DNA from: Nostoc cf. commune SO-36
Lineage (GTDB): Bacteria > Cyanobacteriota > Cyanobacteriia > Cyanobacteriales > Nostocaceae
DNA length: 64,000 bases
Assembly: GCF_023734775.1 (NCBI RefSeq)
Contig: NZ_AP025732.1
Span: forward strand, 1,054,001-1,118,000
Direction: 5' to 3'
Shown piece by piece: positions 1 to 12,200 of the stretch; position 1 is the first letter of the stretch, and each line of letters begins with the position of its first letter. The position numbers were made by a program, and so were the translations under genes. Under the pieces are notes generated by a model. The model was not told the origin of the DNA. It made no database searches and saw only the letters and a list, made by a program, of their open reading frames with translations.

Positions 1-734
1 ACTGAAATTATTGCCGTAAAAATTAAATTCAAAAGGCAGAGTAATCGGAGTTTGCCCGTCTCTACCTACTGTACTCTGAAAGATGCCAGTAGAACTGATA
101 TCTGTAAAAGCAACCGTTCCTTTAGTCGCCTCTTTTGAGTCATAATACGTGTAATATTTATCGCCACCCGTTCCAAATACTCAGCATAAGTTACTAACAC
201 TTCAGGTTGAAATATTAAACCAGGAAAATGTGAAATATCTTTTCCGTAGCGAACATCTAAATCCCACTTACCACCTAAGTTTGAGTTACCAACAGCAGTA
301 CTAGAAGTGTATATATTAGCTTGAGTAATGTTGTGCAGTTTCTCTAAAAACTGAGTTCCGGCATCCGCACCAACATTACAACCATAAAGAAGAAGCGCAG
401 GAGTATAGTAGTTAGGAGTTGAATTAAACCAAGTTTGAAGTTCTTGGGTGTAATGTCCTAAAGTTTTTAGGCTTAGTTCCGCATTCCCTAAATAAAGTGT
501 TCCCGGTGCCCCGTGTGAGATGATATGTATACTCTCAACATACTGTTGCTGGGACAAAGTTTGTGTAATTTGCTCGACTCCATCAACTTCTGGATGCAGA
601 ATATAGACTTCTGTACCTGCCTTGATACCATTTCTAAGGTCTTGATAATTTTGTATTTGTGAGTCAATGAATACTAAAATAGAGCTATTTTCTGGAAAAG
701 ATGCTTGGGAAAATAAGGGCTGGTTAGATTTCAT
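1..734 (-). pseudogene. DUF4347-domain protein, N-terminal part, frameshifted and cut by window edge
   Basis: The frame opens at ATG 732-734 and encodes a DUF4347 domain over residues ~18-180, ending in VTYAEYL. The domain carries IISHG (His74) and LLYGC (Cys119), a His/Cys pair like that of the giant gene upstream. After residue ~185 the original frame gives an unlikely tail and stops at 66. A neighbouring frame instead reads on without a stop to base 1 as plausible protein (FGTGGDKYYTYYDSKE, later LPFEFNFYGNN). Restoring one T in the T-run (AAA on the + strand at 175-177) joins the two, giving YAEYFGTGGD. The gene is therefore longer than the window shows and is probably another large exported protein. 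DUF4347 is typical of N-termini of large cyanobacterial repetitive proteins. The frameshift may be a sequencing error. No strong ribosome site precedes the start. Confidence 0.8.
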
Positions 735-1373
735 ATTTTTACTCGTTATTTTTTGCTATTAATAAATAAAATCTAAAAGTTCAGTTAATTGGTGCTTGAG
801 TAGTTATCTTCGATTGCAAACTGTTGATATGGTAAGGAGTTATCAAATAACTGTAAGTTCATTACTCTCGCTTGTTATCCTTACCAAGTAAATACTATGT
901 TGGAGAATTAAATCTTTGAACCCTTTTGAACTTGTTGTTCCTTGTTATTCTAAGTATTTTACATAGTAACAACCTCAGTAATTACTCTTAAATGCAATTT
1001 AAATGTTAATTTAGTAAGTAGATATAATAAAAACAAACTATGCAAAAATAAGTAAATATGGAGAATGTATCTATATGAGGTAACTTATACGTGGGCGCTT
1101 GTTTAAGGGTATTTCTAACTCGTGAGCAAGATCGAACTTTGTTAAGTTTAAGAACACAGGAGCTACTACAGAAAGTTAAATTGCAATGATATTTATACGT
1201 AATTTATATGCAATTAGGGCTGTTAAGCTCGTATAATTACTGGTATAAATAAACGGCAAATTAAAACAGGGCTTGTAAAAATCCTGATTTTATTATGACC
1301 AAACAAAATAAATGTAGAGACATGAAATATCACGTCTCTACAAATCGAGAATCAGCAAATTTTCAATAAACTA
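735..1373. other. Intergenic region between two DUF4347 genes
   Basis: This AT-rich stretch of about 640 bp holds no convincing gene. It should contain the 3' end signals of the giant gene and the promoter of the left DUF4347 gene. Two inverted repeats are visible: GGTAAGGA at 831-838 with TCCTTACC at 878-885, and a strong hairpin at 1313-1342. No confident promoter boxes were seen. Confidence 0.6.
1313..1342 (-). terminator. Hairpin just downstream of the giant gene
   Basis: The arms TGTAGAGACATGA and TCACGTCTCTACA pair over 13 bp with one mismatch around a 4-nt AATA loop. The hairpin starts about 30 bp after the giant gene's stop (TAG at 1374-1376, minus strand). There is no long T-run, so it may be a factor-independent terminator of weak type, an RNA-stabilising hairpin, or a copy of a dispersed repeat. 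Confidence 0.5.
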
Positions 1374-2996
1374 CTAGTTCTTCCTTTCTTCATCAACTAT
1401 AAGTCGAGCCGAAAGTAAGCTGAGATCATCGAGAGTGATAAAGTCTTCGCCAAGACCAGTATCTATATTGGTGTCAACTGAGATAGATTCGATGGTAACT
1501 AAATCGGCTCCTGACCCAAGTAGAATACTTAACTTTTCAATGTCATTGTAGTTAATTTCACCGTTCATGCCGAAGCCAGTAACTAAGGTATCGTTGACAA
1601 TCACTGTGTTGTCTTTTGTATCACCTGAGTCATCAATATTTAATGTATTGCTACCTATACCACCTGATACAATCAGTGCTGCTGAGATATTATCAACAAG
1701 TTGGTTAAGATTGCCGACATTTGCAGTGTCATTGCCAACGCCGAGTTTGACGTTGGTTTCACCAGAGATATTTTCGACATTGACTGTATCATCACCTGCG
1801 CCTGTATCGATATATGTTAGTTGCTGATGAGTGCTTTCAATGCTGAGAATGTCGCTACCCGAACCCATTATTAGGTTTAAATTCTCGAAGTTGCCGTAGT
1901 TAATTTCACCGTTCATGCCGAAGCCAGTAACTAAGGTATCGTTGACAATCACTGTGTTGTCTTTTGTATCACCTGAGTCATCGATATTTAATGTATCGCT
2001 ATCTATACCGCCTGATACAATCAGTGCTGCTGAGATATTATCAACAAGTTGGTTAAGATTGCCGACATTTGCAGTGTCATTACCAACGCCGAGTTTGACG
2101 TTGGTTTCACCAGAGATATTTTCGACATTGACTGTATCATCACCTGCGCCTGTATCGATATATGTTAGTTGCTGATGAGTGCTTTCAATGCTGAGAATGT
2201 CGCTACCCGAACCCATTATTAGGTTTAAATTCTCGAAGTTGCCGTAGTTAATTTCACCGTTCATGCCGAAGCCAGTAACTAAGGTATCGTTGACAATCAC
2301 TGTGTTGTCTTTTGTATCACCTGAGTCATCGATATTTAATGTATCGCTATCTATACCACCTGATACAATCAGTGCTGCTGAGATATTATCAACAAGTTGG
2401 TTAAGATTGCCGACATTTGCAGTGTCATTGCCAACGCCGAGTTTGACGTTGGTTTCACCAGAGATATTTTCGACATTGACTGTATCATCACCTGCGCCTG
2501 TATCGATATATGTTAGTTGCTGATGAGTGCTTTCAATGCTGAGAATGTCGCTACCCGAACCCATTATTAGGTTTAAATTCTCGAAGTTGCCGTAGTTAAT
2601 TTCACCGTTCATGCCGAAGCCAGTAACTAAGGTATCGTTGACAATCACTGTGTTGTCTTTTGTATCACCTGAGTCATCGATATTTAATGTATCGCTATCT
2701 ATACCGCCTGATACAATCAGTGCTGCTGAGATATTATCAACAAGTTGGTTAAGATTGCCGACATTTGCAGTGTCATTACCAACGCCGAGTTTGACGTTGG
2801 TTTCACCAGAGATATTTTCGACATTGACTGTATCATCACCTGCGCCTGTATCGATATATGTTAGTTGCTGATGAGTGCTTTCAATGCTGAGAATGTCGCT
2901 ACCCGAACCCATTATTAGGTTTAAATTCTCGAAGTTGCCGTAGTTAATTTCACCGTTCATGCCGAAGCCAGTAACTAAGGTATCGTTGACAATCAC
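1374..2996 (-). CDS. Giant protein, C-terminal segment (116-residue repeats)
   Basis: This frame is open from the shift at 3250-3251 down to the stop at 1374-1376; 2996 is only an internal GTG. It is built of nearly identical 116-residue units carrying GSGSD, GAGDD and GVGND turns, VNDTLVTGFGMNGEINY and ENLNLIMG. The glycine-aspartate turns resemble calcium-binding beta-roll proteins but are not strict RTX nonapeptides. The last unit diverges and the protein ends LSLLSARLIVDEERKN. The upstream segment ends in the same repeat type, so this is the C-terminus of the same protein rather than a separate gene. If RTX-like export applies, this end would carry the secretion signal, but none was recognised. 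Confidence 0.75.
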   Translation of the reverse strand: MIVNDTLVTGFGMNGEINYGNFENLNLIMGSGSDILSIESTHQQLTYIDTGAGDDTVNVENISGETNVKLGVGNDTANVGNLNQLVDNISAALIVSGGIDSDTLNIDDSGDTKDNTVIVNDTLVTGFGMNGEINYGNFENLNLIMGSGSDILSIESTHQQLTYIDTGAGDDTVNVENISGETNVKLGVGNDTANVGNLNQLVDNISAALIVSGGIDSDTLNIDDSGDTKDNTVIVNDTLVTGFGMNGEINYGNFENLNLIMGSGSDILSIESTHQQLTYIDTGAGDDTVNVENISGETNVKLGVGNDTANVGNLNQLVDNISAALIVSGGIDSDTLNIDDSGDTKDNTVIVNDTLVTGFGMNGEINYGNFENLNLIMGSGSDILSIESTHQQLTYIDTGAGDDTVNVENISGETNVKLGVGNDTANVGNLNQLVDNISAALIVSGGIGSNTLNIDDSGDTKDNTVIVNDTLVTGFGMNGEINYNDIEKLSILLGSGADLVTIESISVDTNIDTGLGEDFITLDDLSLLSARLIVDEERKN

Positions 2997-3249
2997 TGTG
3001 TTGTCTTTTGTATCACCTGAGTCATCGATATTTAATGTATCGCTATCTATACCGCCTGATACAATCAGTGCTGCTGAGATATTATCAACAAGTTGGTTAA
3101 GATTGCCGACATTTGCAGTGTCATTACCAACGCCGAGTTTGACGTTGGTTTCACCAGAGATATTTTCGACATTGACTGTATCATCACCTGCGCCTGTATC
3201 GATATATGTTAGTTGCTGATGAGTGCTTTCAATGCTGAGAATGTCGCTA
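1560..3249. repeat. Tandem array, 348-bp unit, ~4.9 copies
   Basis: Units begin at 1567, 1915, 2263, 2611 and 2959, exactly 348 bp (116 codons) apart, and differ by only a few bases (for example GGIDSD versus GGIGSN in one unit). Identity breaks at 3249 and about 1560. An older, clearly diverged copy lies at ~3250-3600. Such identity implies recent duplication or gene conversion, or collapse or expansion in assembly. Confidence 0.92.
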
Positions 3250-6200
3250 CCGAACCAAGCTTGATATTTAGGTTCTCAAAGTTACCGTAATTAATTTCAC
3301 CATTCATTCCCAAACCAGTAAGTAGGGTGTCGTTGAGGATGGCTGTATTGTCTTTGCTATCTCCAGAATCATCGATATTTAATGTATTGTTACCTATGCC
3401 CCCCGATACAATCAACGCAGCGTAAATGTTATCTAGTTGTTTGTTGCGATCGCCTACATTAATTGTGTCATCACCAGCACCGAGTTTAACGTTTGTTTCG
3501 CCAGCAATGGTTTCAACATTCACTGTATCGTTGCCTGCACCTGTAAAAATGTAGCTAATTCCTTGGTGAGTGCTTTCAATATTGACAACATCGCTTCCCG
3601 AACCCATTAAGACATCAAGCATTTCCAGTTGGCTGTAGTTAATGCCAGCAGTTAAATCTAGTCCTCTAATGGTGCTGTTGGTTAAAGTTAACGTACTGTT
3701 ATCGCTATCAGCAGAATCGTTGACTATTAAGTAATCTTGACCCTCTCCACCGCTGACTGTTAGCAATGTAGCGATGCTATCGACTGTGTTCTCATTATTA
3801 GCAACCTCGATATAGTCATCACCAGCACCAGTATCAACCGAGGTCGCTGCGCCAATTGTCTGGATGAATACAATATCGTTGCCTTCTTGGGTACCGATGT
3901 TAGTAATACCCAGAGTTTTTTCTAGAACTAAGGTGTCGGCACCGATACCTGTATTAAAGTTGAGCTTGCCAGTAAAATCGTTGAGCAAGTTAATGTTGTC
4001 GGCGCCAGAACCTAATTGGACATCGATTTCCTTCATGCCTGAGTATTTAAAGCGTTGGTCGAGTCCTAAACCAAAGATATTGTTTTGACCAATATTAATG
4101 GTTTCATTACGGCTGTTGGTTTCGCGTGCGATATCAACTATTAACTCGTTGTAACCTGCACCTGCATCTACGGAAATTTTCTGGGTAAAGCTAGTGTCTT
4201 TGATAGTGAACTTGTCATCACCTGTACCCAACTTGACATCAATTGCCTGGAAGTTAGTGTATTCTAGATTGCCTGCGCCTGTAAAGCCAGTGATAGTACC
4301 GTTATCGAGTAATAGGTCGAATGCTTCCGTCTTGTTAGCGTAGTCCATCAAGATGGTGTTTTGTCCCTGACCGGAGTTGACATTTACCTCAGCAGTAATG
4401 TTGGAAGCAATGTTGAGCAAGTTGTTACCCGAACCCAAGTTGATATTAATTTTTTCAACCTTGAGATAACTAATATCACCTGTCATTCCCGCTAAACCGG
4501 AGATTCTATCAACCGTCACCTTGAGGTTATTGTTCGACGGGTTGCCGCTATTTTCGATATTTAAGGTATCGAAGTCATCGCTGGTATTGATATCTATCGA
4601 ACCTGCGATACTGTTAAGAGTTTTGTTCTTATCGCCCAGGTTAATAATATCGTTACCATTCTGCGACCTAATAACAGTGGTGAGAATACCAGTTGCTGAG
4701 TAGTTAATTATATTTCCATCGATATTAATGATATCGCTATCATCGCCGCCGTCAATTTTAACACCAATGCTCTTGAGGGTACCGCTTAGGGTAATAGTGC
4801 TACCGATACCAAAATCTTTATTATCAAAGTCACCTTGGATGATAATTTCACCCAGTGTCGCAATCAAGGTATTTTCAGCTATTAAGAGGTTATCGCCAGA
4901 ATTGAGGGTAATGTTACCACTTATCGTGGTGATATTAGCTCTAATCGTCAAATCGTCGCCGCTTCCTTGAGAATCACCCGATTGCAAGCGGATTCTAGCA
5001 CCTGCCGATACATTACCTGCGATCGCTAGCGGGCTATGGGTTTCTACTTGGACACCACCGCCAGCATTTATACTATCGACAGTCAAGCCACCGTAGTTGC
5101 TGAGGTTAGCACCGCCACCTGCGATAACGCTTACATTTTTAACCGAGGTTTCCAGTAATGCATTGTCTGTACCTATACCTTGGGTTGTTTGCATCGTCAA
5201 GCTTTCAGCAGTAAGGTCAACTACACCATCGCTAGCAGCACTAAATATTTGTCCTGTTGTGATGTTGACTTTATTACCTGCTTCCACTTTGCCGATAGTC
5301 ATTACAGCATTAGTATCAACAGTGGAAATTGTTAGGTTTCCTTGCTTAACGGAAACATCACTGAGGGCGATCGCATTAGCTTCGCTGATGGTAATATCGC
5401 CTTTGTCGATAATCGCTGCTTTAAGTTGTTGGACATCGGTCTTAATATTGATACCTTTGAAAGCTGCAAGTTCTAATCCAGAAGCCTTGAGAATAACATC
5501 TCTCTCGGTGATGACATTATCGATAACTACTTTTTCTTTGCCAGTAGTAATTAGACCACCGATAAAGTTACCTTTGTCATCGAAGTAACCGTTAGAAGAT
5601 ATCTTCAGGTTTCCTGTTACAGTTGGTGCGCCAATTATATCGAGGTTATCACCAGTCGCAATTTCAACATTAGTACCAATGATATCTTTGAAGCTAATGT
5701 TGCCTAAGTCACGCTGTGCTTTCAGGGTTATAGAGTTTGCCAGCATTGGGAATCCAGTCCGTTCCTCTTGAAGGATTCCTGATGGAGTGACAAGTTGAAT
5801 ACCACCAGCTAGTTCCTGCTTCATTTTGGCTTGCAGGTCTAGAGATGCATAGTTAACCGCAGTAAATTTAATTTGGACATCTTTGTACTGCGGATTTTGG
5901 GCGATGAATATCTTGTAATCAGACTCGTTTGAGTAAACAACCTTGTAACCAACTACAACATCATTACCATTTGTATCCTTGTTAGTTTCAGTTGGGTCTA
6001 CGACTGTGTAAGCATAGTCCCCTGCGTCATTTTGACGAGTATAGACAGTAGTACCATTGGGAATCTCGTTCAGATTTTTGCGATCGCCACCTTTACTTAA
6101 TTCATAACCATCGATGTAGTATTCACGACCATTATTACCACTAAAGACGTACCGACCGCTCATTGCTTCGATGAGTTGATAACTGATGGTATTCAATACA

Positions 6201-9200
6201 GGGGCTAGTCTTAAGCTATCAACTTCAGCAGCAGTTAGCGCTACTAAGTCACTACCTGATGCCTGATAAACTTTTGTGCCTTCAACAAGTTCTGCTGTGT
6301 CTAAGTAGTAAGTGTTCTTGCTATCCTGGTAGCGGTAGTATCCGACAAACTGACCTTCAGTAATTTGGTTTCCACGTGCAATTAAATTGACCTTATCTAA
6401 AGGAATCGCTTTGCCACTAGCGTCAACAAAGGTTTCTGGTGAAACGATAATGCTACCGGAACCTAATTCTAATGTTAATTCGGCAGTCTTAATTTTAGGT
6501 AGTTGTACGGAACCCTGAAGAATACCTGTTTTACCGTAAGCTAGTTCTAGGAGTTTCGTTCCTTCTAGGGTGACATCATCATCAATAATGATTTGCTGCG
6601 TCGCCCGTAATTTTAAAGTATTACTCTTGAGTAATTTATCAGTAGGATTAGTGGTAGAGGTAGTAACAATGATATTACCAGTCTTACTCACAAGTTCGAT
6701 GCTACCGTAGGTGGCAGATTCGATTCCCGTATTGGCAATTAGATTACCTGCGGTAACAACTTTCACATTACCTTGCAATGCAATCAGGTCGCCTAAAACC
6801 AATGTCTTCGCGTCATCGGCGCTAATTCTCTCAATCAAGATATCGCCAGTGTTAGCAGTTGCAGATAGTCCGTTAGTTTCTGTTGCTGTTTCAAAATTAA
6901 TCGTTTTTCCAGAATTAGCAATTATTTTCTGCGCTACTACATCAGCTATCCCATCATTGGGGTTGACAGCGAGAATTGCACCAGTATTAGAAGTGAGATT
7001 AATTTGACTGCTGGAAATTAAGTTACCTTGGGCATCATAATCACTGTACAAACCAGCATTAATCTTTCCAATGGTCATGTCGCCACTGGAGGTAATGTTA
7101 AAGGTGCGTGCTTGACTATTATTAATTAACTCGACCCAAGTAGCGATTAATGCACCGCTAGTATTCAGGGTAAAGTTACCCTCACCAATTTTCGCAGAGG
7201 TGAGGTTTAAGGTAGTAGCAATGTTGTTAATGCTTACATTACCTGTACCTCCTGCTTCCAGGCTCAGGTTATTGACTTGGGTGTAGAGGTCAAGATTACC
7301 GTTAGCAGTGTTGATATCTATGGTATTAGCACGAATGCGGTTGTTGTTATTGCGAGTGATGCTACCTGCGGAGAGAGTCATAGAAGTACCAGCAGATAAA
7401 TCATCAGCTGCATTCAGACTGAGGATTAATGCGCTACTGGTGTTGAGGGTAAGCTGATCGGCTGCTTTTAACTTATTAACAGTGACATTACCACCAGCAG
7501 TAATCTGAATATCGTTACCAGTGCCTAAAGCTGTAACGTCGAGTAAACTAATACCACTAATGGAGTTGATATTAATATTGCCGTTATTGTTGGTGACAGT
7601 GGTTTGAACATCGGTAGTTGCTTTTTTATCAACTGTGAGGTCAATATAACCGCTACTGGTGTTATTCACATTCAGGGTAGTAACGTCAAGATTGGCACTA
7701 ATACCAGATTTGGCGGTGAGGTTGATGGTGTCAGCCGTCATTAAACCATGTTGACGGACACCATTATTAACTAAATAGTTGTTAATAGTACCCTGAGAAG
7801 CGGTGATATTCAGAGTTCCAGTGGTGAGCCAACCGGAAGGGAGGTCAACATTACCAGTGGTTTCACCCGCAGACATGGTAATGTTCCCGTTGGCACCAGT
7901 TTGTAGGTAAGTGGAGCTATTTCCAGTAATGTTACCATTGCCACCAACTTTATCAGCGAGTTTACCAGCATGGGCAATAATCTCGTTACCTGCGTTGAGT
8001 AAGCCTGTAATATTCAGGTCATTACCTGCTTTCAGTTGGATTTGAGTACCAGCATTTACCGTACCTGCAAAATTGATGTCACCAGTGGCGGAAGTGCTAG
8101 TGAGGTTGACTTGTCCGCTGTTGTTCTTAGCCAGTAATTCGCTGGAATCGAGGACGTTAATACTGCTACCAGTGATGTTGAGGTTGTTTTGAGCAGAAAT
8201 ATAGGAAGGTGCAGCCAGGGTATCACTAGCACTGCGTCCTTCAGGAAGTTTACCTTGAATATTTACTTCACCCAAACTGGTGATATCAATATTACCGCTT
8301 ATGCCCTTAGTCTCCAGTTGACCAGTGATGCTGATGTTACCTGTTGCGTCGATAGTAATACCATTAGCAGCACTAATGGAGTAACCAGCAAATTGACCGT
8401 AATCTTTTTGGTTAGCTGATGTCTGACGTTCCGTTACCCAAATTGTTTGGTTTTCGGTGATGTTTTCAGTGCGGAATTTAGTTTCCGTCTTGATGCTGAC
8501 ATCTTTAACCTGAATATTACGGGTTTCGTAACGCGGACGACCATCATAAATATCCTGTTCTCGGCTTACCCATTGATAGGATAATTGCAGGCGAGTGTCG
8601 TAAATAGGTTTGTATCTAGAAATCCAGTGATATTGATAATCTTGCCAGTCCTCTTTAAGAGTGTAGTTGTATTCGTTACGACCTCGAACAAAACCACCGA
8701 CATCATCACCACCAAATTGCTCTGTGTACTCAATCATTGACTGAACTTGATCGTACTGCGATTCCCAAGAGTTCAGATTAGAATAACTCAAATTATTATA
8801 TGGGTACTTGTACGGATCATCATCATACGTTTCACGATCATGTCCATCACCAAAGACATCATCTAAAACAGATTTATCACTGCTTATTAAATTTCTCCAT
8901 CCCCATGTAGGTACATCTTCTTCTTCATCATACTTCGTGCTAGAGCCATCATCATTGTCCATCCAATAGCCACCAAGCTTAATCCAATCTCCCCAATAAT
9001 CATATTCAAAGCCAAATTGATCAGTTCTGGTGTTAGAAAAGTTTTTACTGAAAGATGAAGTGTTAAAGTTTAGAGCAGTTACATATTGATCGTAAGCTTG
9101 AATTTGGTTAGTGTAACGATCCATCTGATAAGTACTGGCTTGCTTAGATGTCAAACCACTATTCCACTCAGGAGCAATGCTTAACTCTACAGTGTTACGT

Positions 9201-12200
9201 TCATCAACATTAAAGTAACGAATACCCGAGTTATTGACATAAGATACTTGCCAATAAGCTTCTCCATCTTCATTTGGATTATGTGGACTGTTATGGAGAT
9301 ATGTCTCTATTTCACCAATAAAAGGAATGGATATTGTTGTTTTAGGATAGTCATCATTAGGGTAGTAGTATTTTGAAGCTGCTTGAATATAGCTAACATC
9401 GCCTGTGTTCCAATAATACCCAACATATTCACCCGTAGGAGAGGAAACACTACCTTGAGTTATCCATTGATGTAATGAGTTGTAGCTATTAGGTAAAAGC
9501 TCATTAAAGTTATTTTTATTATTGTCATTTAAAAGTTTCGCCTCACCTTGAGACACAGTTTTGAGTATTGCTGCTAAATCAGCCGCAATTCCTACTGGTA
9601 CACGGATATATTTATCTCCCCAACCATCTACATTAATATTGATAATTTTGGTTGCAATATTATTAGGATTGCTAGCCACATCGTAAGAGTTGTAAAAGCC
9701 ACCATTTACCAAGGTATTTAAATAAGTTTGATAGTTAGAATAACCTTTGTAAATGGCTACCTGATCTTTTTGTGTAGCGGTCAAATCCGCAAAAACATGA
9801 TCGGTTAATGGTTTACCAGCGCTACCCCAGTTAACATCGTCAACCTTGTAGTCAATGGTATTAATTAAACCAGCTTGTTTGTAGTCACTTCCACCAATGA
9901 ATTCTTTGCGATAAGTTTGTCCATTAACAGAATCAGTTTTATAAGATTCTGTAGTTTCAGTTAGATTCCAAAAAACATCAGTGCGAGTAGGATTACCATT
10001 AACCGTGCGATCGACTTTGGCATTGCTATAACCAAAATCATAGAGTTTGTAGTAACCCAAATATTCTATAACAGCGTTTTTCTGGTCATCATTTAATTCA
10101 TTGAAACTGTAATTTGGGTCTGCAATATCAGTTTCAACTTTCTTTCCTTGAGCGTTGGTATAAGCCCACTTATTACTTGTGCTATATTTTATTGCTGACC
10201 AACTTGTAATGTCAGCAGTATTATAGTCAACCTTATTAACAAACCATTCCCGTTCAATATTTTTCGTGGGGTTCCAGTAACTATCTTGACTGAGCTTGGC
10301 ATCCATCGTGAAGAATTCATTACCCACGCGGACTTGATCTACTCCTACTTGTTCGGTAACAGTTGTGGGTATCCAGTTAACTACTTCAACCTGAATTGTG
10401 CCATCTTCAACCGGCTTAGTTGCGGTGACGACTGGAACAGTAATGGCTTTTTGGGTAATAAAGGGAATGGGTACAGGTTTAGTTCCTGCACCAAGGGCAG
10501 AATCTGCACTAATAGTAACTGTTCCACCAGCGAGGAGAGTGGCCATATTATTGGCTTTTAAAGTACCTGTACCATTGATAAGAATATTACCACCACTGAG
10601 TTGAGAACGAGTAACTGTACCTCGGAGGGTGTTTAAATCCCAGTTGGGGTTAATACCAGCGCGGATATTGAGGTTTTGCGCTGCGCTAACTAAACCATTA
10701 ATTTCGGCTGAAGTGACTACATTCAAGGTGACATCTGTACTGCTGTCTAAATAACCTTGTACCCAGAGAGAATCAGCAATAACTTCAATATCTTTATAAG
10801 AATCAACTAAAGCAATGCTGAGAGGTGCTTGACTCTTGGCAATAATGACTTTACCAGTACCGTGAATTTGAATGCTGGGGTCAGTGGTTGTAGCACCACC
10901 ATAAGTCTGAATTAAAGCATTGTTGGGGCGTACAGACTTCAGAGCATCAGTTTCTTGGTAGTCAAGCAGGTAGAGATTTTTACCTTTAATGATTATTTGA
11001 CCACGCGCTCCAATTTTATTGTCAATGAAGACATCACCTGCATTATTTTCACTGATGATGCTGATTTTGTCAGGGTTAACAGTCGTGCCATTAGAAGGTG
11101 CAACTTGTCCACTTAACACAATACCAGCTTCAGCCGAGATATTAATATTGCCACCGAATGCAGTTTCTAATGTACCACCACTCACACGGGTGAGGTTTGC
11201 TAAACTCTCAACAGGCGCAACACCTAAAGCTAATTTGACACCATTCGCATCGACATATTCACCGTTGCTATTAATGTAGAAACTAGAACTATTAATTAAA
11301 CGTCCTTGAGGATCGCGGAAAATTAACGGAGTCAGCATTAACCCGTAACCAGAGTCATTTGTCCCACCGTCAACCGTTAGGGTATCGTCTGCTTTCAGGT
11401 AGCCGTTAATTAATAGTAAACCTGCGCTATCAATCGTAATATCTGCGTTATCATCATAAGCCTGAATTAAACCATCAATTTCGACTTGTCCTTGAGCCGT
11501 AATATTAATTTTGCTATCGGTGGTATCTGCAAAGATTAATGTACCCGTTTCTGCAAAGCGTGCAGTTGCGTCACTCTTAATGGAACTGAGATCGTTCATG
11601 GTGAAGTCTAGCTGATTAGCGCCACCAGCAACATTAATGTTGACGTTATCAGTCGCCCAAGCTGAACCACCACGAGTGACTATTTTGCCGTTCTCTACAC
11701 CAGCACCACCGAAGGTGACAACATCTGTAGCGTTGAGGTTAACGGTAGCAGTCTTACCTGTCCAAGTGACGGTATTGTTGTTGAGAGATGCACCAGCCAA
11801 GAGTGAGCCAGTTACATTAATTACGTCACCACTAACATTAACGGTGCTATTATCGGCACTGCTCATGATGCGGACACCAGAACCGATATTAACTATACCT
11901 GTACCATTAATAGTGACGTTGCCAATACCCGCTAAATCTAAGCCTTGTTGCTGATATTGCTCATTAACTAAGATAGTGCGACCAAACTTGATGCTACCGT
12001 TAGCATTAGTTTGGCTAATATTGAGGACTTCTCCTGTACCTTGTACCAGAATTTGACCGTTGTAAGCCTCAATGTTATTACCCGCCGTAATCTTGAGTGT
12101 ACCTTGGCTGATGATGTCAGTCATTAAGGTAGCGTTGTTGGTAGCTGCAATTAAAACTTCTGCGGTATTAGCATTAGCATCACCTGCGGTATTGCGAACT

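Noticed and set aside
1567..3219. Five identical 86-codon + strand frames
   Set aside because: They are antisense shadows of the 348-bp repeats and exist only because the repeats do.
1560..3249. Regular repeats as a CRISPR array
   Set aside because: The 348-bp units have no short repeat/spacer structure and are coding on the minus strand.
8189..8419. Small + strand frames within the 3-15 kb region
   Set aside because: They overlap clear minus-strand coding and have biased, meaningless composition.
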